Source: Icerya purchasi (Eukaryota > Arthropoda > Insecta > Hemiptera > Monophlebidae). From it: 64,000 nt of DNA. The stretch is from positions 101,167,164 through 101,231,163 of the forward strand of contig CM077116.1 of the NCBI GenBank assembly GCA_039619475.1, given 5' to 3'. Under the pieces are notes generated by a model that worked only from the letters and a program-made list of their open reading frames with translations, did not search any database and had not been told where the DNA came from. The position numbers and the translations under genes were made by a program. Position 1 is the first letter of the stretch, and each line of letters opens with the position of its first letter. Shown here piece by piece: positions 1 to 9,854 of this stretch.

Positions 1-1010
1 CATTGCCCGTAGTTCAACATATTCATATTTAATCGGTCATAAATACTGTCCATTCATTATAACTGTCTTTGGTTTGCCTCTTTGCCTTTTACCTTTAACT
101 TTTCCTTCTATTATATTCTTTAAGAAAATCATTACGTATTAATATATACATGCTCTAAGAGTTTCATTTTACAATATGACTTATTAAACTTCTTTCTCTT
201 CCTGTATCTCGTCTAGAATTTTATCATTCGTTTTCTTTTCTTTCCAGGACTTCTTTTTTTTCTGAGCTGTTAAGCAACAATTTTCACAACCATAATTTAG
301 TACACTTCAGACACGTTTGACTTTACAAATTTTTTTTTGACGTCTACGCTGATCTTCTTATTTGTTAATATTGACATTTTGTTATCGAATGCGTATTTAG
401 CTTGTCCCATCTTCTCTTAATGTCCGTTATACTCATATTATCATCTGTTATTACGCTTCCTAGATAACGTATTTCTGTTACTTGGTCTAATATCTTGCAC
501 TTTTATGTTTGTTTCTTTGTCGCATTTTTGCTAAACTTCATTCGTTTTTCTTTTATTAATATTTATTTTCAATTTGGCTAATTCTTCTGATAAGACTGAT
601 AGTATTTCATTCATATTCTTCTCTGATTCCGCTAATAGCGCAATATCATCAGCAAAACGTATGCAGTGGATTTCTATCCGGTTAACTTTTACTTCTTTTG
701 ATTTCTTTTTCATCCTTTCGATTTCCATAGATAATTTTAATGTAGATACAGCGAAAGAGGACAACTTTGCCTAACTCCTTTCCTTAACTTCTTGTTTGTA
801 TTCACTAACCTCTGTTGCCGTTGTTTGCGACTTGTATAAGTTTATTATTAACCTTCTATCTTTCCAGTCTATATTCTTTTAACATTTTAAACAATATTAT
901 TTTCCAGTCAATGTTGTCGAGGGTTTTCCCTAGATCTAGAAAATCTAAACATATGTATCTTTCTTTACATCTAATCGTTTTCCCAGTATGAGTATTTAAG
1001 ACTAGTCTTC
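1..1010 (-). mobile_element. RTE/CR1-type LINE remnant, reverse transcriptase domain
   Basis: Read on the minus strand, three palm motifs of a non-LTR reverse transcriptase appear in order: motif A (LDFLDLGKTLDNIDW, about 949-905), motif B (GVRQSCPLSLYLH, about 785-745) and catalytic motif C (FADDIALLAESEKN, about 660-620). A thumb-like stretch follows (VTEIRYLGSVITDDN, about 485-440), and low-identity C-terminal sequence runs off the left edge. Frameshifts and stops separate the pieces, so it is dead. Motif B has Ser in place of the usual Gly after RQ. The element probably used target-primed reverse transcription; the RTE/CR1-like clade call is by motif resemblance only. The longest open piece is 531-764. 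Confidence 0.85.
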
Positions 1011-2699
1011 TCTGGATCCTAAACGAGTCTACCTAGAGAAGCTGGCTCTGGGGTGACAACCGCGGGGCGTATTACGGAGAGACCGATCTGAAATGCGGCT
1101 ACCTTCTACACTCCATAAAGACGCTGGATACAAAGGTATAATTTTCAAACTCTAAAAGTGATCAGTTTGTAAGTCTCGTGTTTTAAGGGTTTCAGTTTTC
1201 TTTATTTAAATCGACACTTATATAAGCTAACGTTAATATTTTACGGGTTTGCTCACGACTGATTTAAATAAGTTTCTACGTAACTGATCAGTCTCACCTG
1301 AGAACACTTATCGGCGAAATTCAGTAGTTATCAAATAACGTAAAAGAAAAAAGTTCTATTTAGAAAAATTCTTAATACAACAAACGGCTAAATGGATTGA
1401 TAGTTAACTAAAGCCGGGCGAAAAAAAAAAAATAAATAAATAAAATAAACGGGATTTTCTTCACTGAAGCGTAGATTAGATTAGATTAGAAAGAAAGAGG
1501 AATTTTTAACGTAGCCGGGCAAAATGTAACTGTGAAGTAGAAGAAAGTTCGCACGTACCGCTTTTTATGACTGCTAAAGAGTCGATGTTTTTTGTTCAAC
1601 CGACGTTTTGCTGCACTGGAACATAGGATAAAAATTCAAAGTGTAAAGTTTTAAAATTTAGCGGGAAAAAATTCGAAATTAAAATGACGATGAATGCGAG
1701 TGATTTAAAGTATTATCAGTGTTTGTTTAGGCAAATGCGGACTCGAATAAAGATAATGAATTTGCAATTTCGACAGCGCGATTTACGAACTCATTACTGA
1801 CGGCGAATTTGAACATTACTTTCGAGCCAACACCTAGCTTTTTATAAAACACAGAAGCTAGCAGCATTTTCGGTTAGTCTGCTCTCGTATTATCACACAA
1901 AAATACGTTCACTAAAAATTGTAAAGTAAAATAGCCCTTTTTCTAGGGTATTGCAAAGTAATTTACATAAGGATATTATGATTATTCTGAAACAACAACT
2001 TTTTTGCACTAAATTCAAATGACAACATTGAATATTGTTAATGTTTTCAATACTTTGTTTATAGAAAACGAGTGTATTTCCATGTGGTTTTCTAATTGAT
2101 TCAATTTGAATTGGCTATACTTTAATTACGGTATGACAATGTTGTTTAAGCCTTATATTTACCTTGAAATATATTGTCTTTTATTACCGTGGAATTATTT
2201 TTTATTTTTCGCTGTTTTTTCATATAAATTTTTAAAATAAATCATTAAGTTTAAACAGAAAAAGAACAGTTTTTAACAACTGCGATGCTAACGGTTCTGG
2301 AAAAATTAATAAAAATACGAATAAACTTAAAATCATATCGAGAAATGTTTTTTACGCTCAACTGGAATATATGTAAACGGTTGAGCTTTTGGTTGTCGCC
2401 GTAACGATTATTAAATAAACATAAATGAATATTCAAAAGAAAAAAGAAACATATATTAGTAAAGATAAATGTAGTTTAAACTGTTGGAATTTGAAGTGGG
2501 CCTAAATTATCGGCCGCGTTCAATTAGAAAAAACCGAAGAATATTAGTTTTAAATAAATAATCTGAAAAAGTACATTAAATTAAAAAATAGAAATAAGAT
2601 ACTATAAATATTAATGACAGTTGAGTAATAAGAATGAATTACAGTAGTAAAGATAAATTTAACTGTTCTAAATAAGGTAAACTCTTAAAAAATTAGTTA
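1011..2699. other. Unassigned AT-rich DNA
   Basis: I see no coding motif, RNA gene or repeat shared with the rest of the window. There are short A-runs and a few copies of a TTAGA-like pentamer near 1475-1495. The only open frame above 60 codons (2251-2436, minus) has no recognisable feature. Confidence 0.5.
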
Positions 2700-2870
2700 T
2701 GAACGAGATAACAGAAAGAAAAATGAAATACTTTGGACATATGGATAAGATAAAGAAAAGAGATATGAAGTACTCAGACTTATTCTGCAAGGAAAAATCA
2801 ATGGTGGGAGCGGTAGAGGCAGAAGGAAAACAACAGTCTGGAATTAATTATACTCTGTAGCTATTTCATG
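2700..2870 (+). mobile_element. LINE ORF2 C-terminal fragment
   Basis: The plus strand reads ITERKMKYFGHMDKIKKR, then after a one-base shift RLILQGKINGGSGRGRRKTT. This is the conserved tail region of RTE/CR1-like ORF2 proteins (an R-x-FGH-x-M block, then a G-x-GRGR-x-TT block before a tryptophan). It is only about 55 codons long and is orphaned: no reverse transcriptase lies upstream. It may belong to the same family as the remnants at 1-1010, 21.6 kb and 30.0 kb, but the overlap is too short to prove this. Confidence 0.7.
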
Positions 2871-4063
2871 CTACAATAAAAATAAATTTGGCACGCTCTC
2901 CTCCAAAATGAAATTTACGAAAAATGTGCTGCCATGTAATTATATATAAATGTATACATTGTGTATTAATATTGTGTATATACCTTCCTTTACGTTATTA
3001 TTAAAAACAAATTTGGAAAAAAATAATTTAAAGGCTTCATAATTTATGCTTACATACATGTAAAGATCATCATACATACGTCAGTACTAAAGGAAAGCTA
3101 TACTTACACCTTTTATCACTACAACAAAATAAGTCTTGTTTCGTATTTGAATGTTGTAGCGAACATACAAACTGTTTAATATGCGAATGAAAAGACCTAC
3201 AATGCTCGCTGTATATTGTCTATTTACTGTTTCAAAAATTAGTTTCACGTTTTTTAATTCTTTATTCCCATACTTGGTTAAGTATATTTTTTCTATTAAT
3301 GTTTTTCTGCTTCTTTATGAATAATTAATGTAAATATTATTATAATACAAAAAAAATCGTTAGTAATATTTTTAATTTCATAGAGAATTATAGACATTAT
3401 CAGTAATCTTTTATTTATACCACTAATGTTTGTCAACTATCAAATCGAGAATTATTTTGAATATAAATTTATTATTAACACCGTATAAACAGATATAAAC
3501 AGAAATATTTATTACAAAAAAATAGTGCTGTACTTGAAATTCATGTGGCAAAAAAGAAATTAATTCGCAAAATAATACCAATTATCTGATCCAATAATTA
3601 GAACAACTTGGCATGTACAATTGTATATGTAGTTGTCATTGTAAAAATTTCTTATCAAAAAGACTAATGCAAAACTATAGAGATTGATTTTTAAAATGTA
3701 AGTATTATTGATATTGACATATTAAAAGTTTTTTTTTTTAAATTGTTGCTGTTTTAGTCTTACGGTACAAAACGTAACCGATATGATTGAATTTATTAAT
3801 TTTTTTTTTTTTTTTTTTGGCTTAGCCTTCGCCATTTAACCAGCTTTTTCTTTTACTTAACCCTGTATAGGGTATTTTATAGAACTTTCTCATTTATTAT
3901 TTTTATATTTCTATATTGTGCTATTTTAATATTGTTTAAATAAGTATATTTGGTTAACTTATTTTCTAACGCATAGTTATACAATATAAATTAAAAACTG
4001 AACTTTAGTTCTAGATATATAACGTGCAACTTTTGAATGTTTTTGTAAATCGTCATATTTTTC
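2871..4063. other. Unassigned, AT-rich, with T-tracts
   Basis: No coding features seen. It has several homopolymer runs, the clearest being the T18 tract described separately at 3800-3844. Confidence 0.5.
3800..3844 (-). mobile_element. Possible poly(A)-tailed retroposon tail
   Basis: A run of about 18 T followed by GGCTTAGCCTTCGCCATTTA. On the minus strand this is a short GC-richer segment ending in AAGCC and a poly(A) tail. The layout resembles the tiny retroposons at 10.1 and 26.9 kb and the LINE tails at 49.3 and 61.6 kb (GGTTAA or GGTAA, about 15 nt, then AGCC or GGCC plus poly(A)). No target-site duplication was found, so it could be chance next to a T-tract. Confidence 0.35.
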
Positions 4064-4363
4064 TCATCTCTGTGTATGTGAACGCCAACAACAGTAAGCT
4101 GTATAATGACCTATTGCGGTATTTTCTTTATTTTGCCAAGTTTGAAATGACACAATTCCGCCTAAGAAAAGTGATTTATCGAGAATATTCAACATTTCTG
4201 GAATATCATTTAACCGTATTTCTAGTTCTTCTGTCTGAATATTTCCATCGCTGGGTGGTATAATTTCGATACATTTATGATTTTGTATTGTTATATGACG
4301 TTTAATGTTTTTAGTTCCACAATGCTCGCAAACTACAGAACTAGTAAATGCTGTTTTAAACAC
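4064..4363 (-). CDS. Hypothetical ORF with a CxxC...HxxxxxH motif
   Basis: A 99-residue minus-strand frame. Residues about 12-30 contain CEHCGTKNIKRHITIQNHKC, spacing C-x2-C-x7-H-x5-H, like a shortened C2H2 zinc finger. The rest is acidic or mixed (IQTEELEIRLNDIPEML) with no known fold. No promoter, splice sites or neighbouring exons are evident, and a poly(A) tract lies on the opposite strand near 4424-4445. It could be a fragment of a transposon protein, a lost exon, or chance. I do not recognise a family. Confidence 0.25.
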   Translation of the reverse strand: MFKTAFTSSVVCEHCGTKNIKRHITIQNHKCIEIIPPSDGNIQTEELEIRLNDIPEMLNILDKSLFLGGIVSFQTWQNKENTAIGHYTAYCCWRSHTQR

Positions 4364-5955
4364 GGGATAAAATAATTTCTGTTTTAATTACCTATTTCAT
4401 TTGAGTTATTGAAAATATTTAAATAGAAAAAAAAAAAAAAAAAAAGTAATAAAAGAAATAAAAATAAATCTTTATACACCACTTTAGTCCACGTACGTTT
4501 ATATTGTATTTCCGCTATTCGCGCATATGCGGCATCGGAATTTCAGTATAATTCTATAAAAAAGAAATTGAATATACATATATGTATGGCAAGCAGCTAT
4601 ATTACGAGCAATAAAAAGCGCTATTTAACTTTAAAAAAAAAAAAACTTTCAAATAGAGCACCGTGAACAAAAAAAATTTAGCTTTTAGCTCAATGTCTGT
4701 GCGCTCTGAGTGGCCATTTATGTGCAAGTGCACCAATTGATGTGAAAACTGTTTTATTCTTAAAATAAGACATAAAACGAACTACCGGGGGAAAAAAACG
4801 AAAAAAAACAAAAAACGAGGAAACTCGAGGCAGCTTTTCAACTTAAATATAAAAATCGCCGAACCTGTCGAAAAAGAGACCGGTTAAGGGATTGATTTTC
4901 TCGATTCCTGCAAATGCGGCAAAAACTTCAACGAAAGGTGATAAAGTGGTCCGTAGATGACGCGCTGTAGACTATTATCTCGATCCTTCGAGGATGCAGC
5001 ACTGCTGTTCGGTTATGTGATGCGTAATTTCTGATTAAATGACTGAATTTTTAAAAACCGAGTGATAATTTTAACAACTGATTTGAGACGGGCAACCGGT
5101 ATATTGATGAATTGAAACCGACCAGCTAAACAAAGGTGAACGATTACGATAAAGAGGCGCGACTGTTCTCGGTACTTTACGCGCAGAAAAATAAAACACT
5201 CAAGTATAAATTCTTCCATTTTCGGAAAATTGTTGAAAATTTTTCTTTATTTATTTGCCGTCTGCCTCAAGCGAATGTCGTCATAGTTATTTTCAATCTG
5301 CTTCAGAAGCTAAGAATATTACTCCGGTTGATGACATCGTTAACCCACTTGGTTGGAAAAAAGAAATGCAACGACTAGAGGGATCGCGTGTTTTTCCAGG
5401 AGCGACGGCGACGTTAGGTATTTCGAATGAAATTTTTTTCGGTTGTCTACACGATTTGCAGTAAAATCTAAATACAGTTCATTGGCCGAATATTTTTTCA
5501 TTATCTAAAACACTTTTATTCTTTCGCAACGTGACGGGGAAATAAATACCGTCTCGTGGATCAGAAACGCTTCCTGAAGGAAATAAAATTCATGTCGTTT
5601 GTAATTTGAAAAATATTCAAAATCAAGAGGTCTCCTCATAGAAGAAAACGAAATGATGAATTCCAAGAAAGAGTTCTTTAAGCTCAACGAACGCAAAAAT
5701 CAAATAAGCTTTCGATGTTGAATGAAACTGAACAGTTGAAAATCTTAAAGTCAGTTGTGTGAAATGAATAAGAAGACAACCCTGATATGACTTAAATTTC
5801 GTTTTGGAAAAGAAAATCTTAACAGAAATAAAATTTACATAATAAATACGTGTACATAAATGAACTTTAAAAAGCGTAACAAAGTAAATTGCGCGTTGTT
5901 TCGTTTTTTTGCTGTACGTACTCGTATATTTACTTATATATATAATCTTTCTCTC
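4364..5955. other. Unassigned DNA with small ORFs
   Basis: Several overlapping open frames of 60-80 codons lie between 5013 and 5696 on both strands. None shows a domain, signal peptide or repeat. A-rich runs occur at about 4424-4445 and 4632-4645. Nothing else is visible. Confidence 0.45.
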
Positions 5956-5959
5956 TTTT

Positions 5960-6028
5960 TCTATATATATATATATATATATATAAAAAAATATATATAT
6001 ATATAAAAAAAAATATATATATATATAA
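5960..6028. repeat. (TA)n microsatellite
   Basis: Interrupted TA dinucleotide tract with A-runs, directly abutting the left end of the family A repeat. Two other family A copies (30.27 and 46.64 kb) also start right after a TA tract, so it may be part of the element or its preferred target. Confidence 0.9.
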
Positions 6029-6304
6029 CTCGGCCATTTTGGCCCCGCAAGGGGCTCTGCCCCTTGATCCCTCTTGCTTTCATTTCTGTCTCTTTCTCTT
6101 CTATACTTTGTATAAAATGATCAAAATTTACAACGTAATTCTTACTGGCATCAACACACAAAAAAAAATAACATAATTACAAAAATCCTATTCTAACATT
6201 TAACTTTCATTATATAAAATTAAGACATTTTTTCGTTACATATTTCGTTACATAAAATCGGGACATTTTTTCTAATGGGGGGTAGCCTAAGAATTACATT
6301 GTAA
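6029..6304 (+). repeat. Composite repeat family A, copy 1
   Basis: The left module starts CTCGGCCATTTTGGCC and runs through a CT-rich stretch to ATGATCAAAAT. A second module is bounded by 17-bp terminal inverted repeats: TTACAACGTAATTCTTA at 6128-6144 and its near-complement at 6288-6304 (one mismatch). Between them lies a unit of roughly 26 bp, TTACATAAAAT-x-GGACATTTTTT, about twice. Family copies are at 30270-30654 and 46637-46891 (same order) and 29523-29616 (left module only, minus strand). It has no coding capacity. The inverted-repeat half looks like a MITE; the origin of the left module is unknown. Confidence 0.8.
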
Positions 6305-7346
6305 TTAATATATACATACACACACATACATATATTTATATATATATATATTAAGAAATCCGTTTTCTCGCCGGTCGGTTAATTGATTTCAAAAATAAAA
6401 CCTGTGATTTTTTCCTTTTACGTCGCTAATTACATTTTAGCTGAATTCTTTAAATGTCAGCCGCCAAAAGTTAATTCATAGAAAATAATTAATTTATACA
6501 GAGGCCCTAACCAACCGATTCGAACAGTTTCTAATGAAAAGTTTATCTTCCGTTGTGCAAATGTTATCAAGCCCAATGCCGTTACTATTCTCACAGCGGA
6601 TAAACACTCTGATAAACTTAGTTGATTTCAAAGTATTTAGAAAATATCAAGCGGTCCCGGTGAGAGATGGAATGCACATCGAAGCATTTTATCGATAGAA
6701 TTTAGTTCGATTTCTCTTCACAGCCTCTACTGCTTTGCGTTGCCAATCAGTTTTATCGGCACCAAATCCGACACAGAGATACGTTGGTATTGCTGCCACT
6801 TCCATTGCACTATCATTCTTTGTGCTCGCCTTGTTACAGATTTCCGTGAATTTCCATTTGCTATCTATTTTAAGATGTCGTCTTCACTTCGATAGAACCG
6901 AACTAATTATTAATAGCACACATCTTCTCAGCTAAAGTTCTAAATGAATAATTAATGATCGTAGTATAGACTGGAGGGGGAGGGGCGTGCTGTTGAAATG
7001 TTTTAGAATTTTTCGACTGAAATTTTCACCGTATAAAATCGCGCAAATCTTTTGCAGAATAAATACTGTATACTTCGGGATGCTGACACTCTGAAAATTA
7101 TTTCAAAAATTGTAAATAGTCGAGGAAAAGACGTACATATTCTTCTTAAACGATGCTATTGGCAAAAAGAGGTGGAAATATTTCATATATGTATTTTTAA
7201 CATTTTGAATTTATTTATAAATCAGTGTCGCACCCTGATTTTTCCTCTGGTGCTTCTGAGACGGAAAAATATTGCAATAGAATTAACCGATAATCACAGG
7301 GATTACAGAAAAACTTACTGGTCTCACTTTGCAGCTCAATGCCGCC
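6305..7346. other. Unassigned DNA
   Basis: Small TA tracts up to about 6355, then unique sequence. Open frames at 6735-6935 and in the 7052-7513 stretch have no recognisable feature, and the second runs into the SINE. Confidence 0.45.
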
Positions 7347-7702
7347 GTCGCGATAGCCTAATTGTTAGAGCGCTTGACTTCCGTTACGGAGATCACGGGT
7401 TCAATCCCGGGCGACGACAGAACTTATTACAAAGAATTACATTAAAAATCCTCGCTAATAATCACGTGGAAGGCAATGGCAAACAAGCATACCATCACAT
7501 GCGCGCTAGTTAGTACAGACATACGCGGTATTGCACTTGTATATCGATAAATCAAACGATTACCAATCAGTTCCGGGTGTGGTCTTGCGTGCGTATACAT
7601 TCGTACTGCATATAAACAATTGCCATGAGCGCTGCCTATTCTGTACAACTAGAATGTACAGAATAGAGGCAGTCACGATGCTCGGAATCGAGCGATACGA
7701 TT
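7347..7702 (+). mobile_element. tRNA-derived SINE, copy 1
   Basis: The head resembles a tRNA gene: an A-box-like region (GATAGCCTAATTGTTAGAGC, about 7352-7371) and a strong B box (GGGTTCAATCCCGG, 7397-7410), the internal RNA polymerase III promoter. The body contains ACGTGGAAGGCAATGGCAAA, similar in feel to the 3' segments that some SINEs share with RTE LINEs. Near the 3' end an inverted repeat, CCTATTCTGTACA / TGTACAGAATAG (about 7635-7666), forms a 12-13-bp hairpin. A second copy lies at 50478-50797 and matches head, body and hairpin, which defines the family. The long ORF crossing this region is incidental. Confidence 0.88.
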
Positions 7703-7765
7703 GTAAAGAAAAGATTACGATGTAAAATTTAATTTTTAACCGTTTCGTTTCTATTAGTGATCTAA

Positions 7766-8515
7766 TCGAATGATTGATACTATAAAAAAAATTAACTTCA
7801 TTGTGGATAACTTCACTTCGGCTCTACTCAACACAGCACGATCATCACATATTCCAGCGCCCAAACAATCCACACGGAAGCTAGTACCGTGGTGAATGGC
7901 CGAATGTGCTGCTGCCCTTAGACGCACTGCACCGAAAAAATTTGAATCTACCCCCGAGGTTGAGCTAGGAAAGCTCGTGCGAAAGCAAAATGGACACTTA
8001 AGCAAGTCCAGCGAAAATCATGGAGCGATTTCACCTCTACTATCACCGCGTCAACGCAAGCAAGTTTACTGAGGTCAAAAATCTGCCCTTTAGACCACCT
8101 ATCATCTAACTTATTTCCCGCAGCTATTAATGTTGGCACCTACCAAACAAGTAATCCAAACAGAATAGTCCCTGCTCTCGCTGATCAGCATTCTTCCACT
8201 TGCATAGATAACTCTTATACTGTGGATCAGCCTGATCTGTTCAACTCTAATTGTAACAACCAACCATACAATCAGACTATCAGTCTCTAAGAACTATCAT
8301 CGGCTATTAAGCGTACGAAAGAAGCAACGCCTGGTCATGATAATATACATATTTCCATGCTTAAAAACGTTTCTATCGAGACTCATCAAGTTTTACTTCA
8401 GATATTTAACAAGATGTGGAATGAACACGTATTTCCTTCGGCTTGGAAGACAGCGGTTATTATCCGCATTTTAAAATCCAACAGGAATCCTGCACTTGCA
8501 GAAAACACTGGCCAG
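7766..8515 (+). mobile_element. I-type LINE ORF2 fragment (linker to RT fingers)
   Basis: Plus-strand frames read SALLNTARSSHIPAPK and VPWWMAECAAALRR (the conserved VPWW-x-x-EC linker after the endonuclease), then SAIKRTKEATPGHDNI, WNEHVFPSAWKTAVIIRILK, matching the reverse transcriptase finger region of I-clade elements. It ends just before the expected YRPI block. Stops and frameshifts are frequent. It lacks the endonuclease, the catalytic palm and a poly(A) tail, so it is an internal fragment broken at both ends. Confidence 0.82.
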
Positions 8516-9850
8516 AGGCACGGATGGACATGAGGTTAGATGCTTGCTGATAAAGTATATCTGGTAATTGTCGAGTTTTTTTGTTTGCAATAGTCCATCG
8601 CATAGATTGGGTGGCACACGATGAATTTCTTAACTTCATAAGGCATAAATCGAAAAAATTGTACTTTGATCGATTAGTTTTCGGTTATCATTGACACGGA
8701 ATTTTACGACAGTATACGCGTATTTCGAATTAATGTTTACGCCGTTAGTATTTAATGTACAATATTGATGATATTTGCAAATTTTAAAAATTAAGATACA
8801 AATATTTAATAGTATTAGAGCGTGTAGCTGAAGTTTATGTGAAAACATGCTGGATTTAGCTATTGTCGGGAAGAATTGTCATTTTTTTGTTAACGGGAAA
8901 CTTTACAAGATTTACATTCAAAAAGCCGATTTGACGATTTTCTTCGACCGAATTCGAACTTGTTAACCGCACTCGTATTGTCATTTGTGCGCAGTTACCG
9001 GCACGCAACTAGGTACGGAGGAAATAGTGCTCTAGGGCCGAATTAGTGAAAACCACTCGACCAAATGGAAGTTCAAGCGGACAGCAGGGAAAGAGCGAGA
9101 ATTGGAGAAACGGAGTTTGTGAACATGTACGGGGCGGCGTGTGTGTGGCTTGTGTAAATCGTGTGATACTTCACAATATTGTTATCGGCGTAAAGCAGGA
9201 TGAGCGTATCGAATTTCAGACGAGTAAAATTAGGCTTCGGACTGTGAAAGAAAGGCTGCATTTTGTGTTTTTATTCGAGAGCGTGTTATGTAGGCGTTGA
9301 GAAGAAAGACTATTTAGTACGATTGTATTTCATAGTGACGTCGGTAACCTAATATACGTCGCGCGGCCAACAAACCGGAGAAAAACGCTAGGCCGCTTCG
9401 AGATGACTTACGACTGATAAATATCTGCGATAAAACAAATCCGTCCACCGCCGAAAAACACTCGCGCCGAATAAATAAATAACGAAAAAACCTTCCAAAA
9501 GCAAAACGGCCGAACATCCTGTTTCAAATGTCGCTCGCCCTTTCTCGAACAAGCCGAGACCGCCTTTCCCTTCGACCTTTTCATAGCCTTTCCTCGACTA
9601 TCTACGAACTAGAATAAAATTCATCGGCATGGTTTTCTTCCTTCACCGCTCCCCGCATCGATGAGATTTGCGTGCGTTTAAAGACCTGTACAGAAATCCG
9701 ATCGATCGCTGACAAAGAATAAACAACGAAATTTACTCCTCACTATCCGCTAACGGAAAATAACCATTTTAATGAATGTCATCGTTCGAAGACTTTTGTC
9801 GGGCGACGTTCGAAACTTATTCAGCTCGAGAAAATGATAGAAAGCTTTCT
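8516..9850. other. Unassigned DNA
   Basis: Open frames at 9046-9300 (plus, 84 codons) and 9314-9517 (minus, 67 codons) lack any domain. Base composition is a little GC-richer from 9300 to 9700. No repeat or RNA gene seen. Confidence 0.45.
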
Positions 9851-9854
9851 TTTT

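Noticed and set aside
4024..4263. Plus-strand ORF opposite the zinc-finger-like frame
   Set aside because: No motif; antisense shadow.
6029..6304. Family A as a Helitron
   Set aside because: It lacks a terminal CTRR and a 3' hairpin near the end, while half of it has terminal inverted repeats that Helitrons do not have.
7347..7420. A functional tRNA gene
   Set aside because: A and B boxes are present but the sequence is continuous with a 300-bp repeat found again at 50.5 kb, and the cloverleaf stems are poor; it is a SINE head.
7052..7513. 153-codon plus-strand ORF as a gene
   Set aside because: Its 3' half lies in the tRNA-SINE and the rest has no domain; open by chance.
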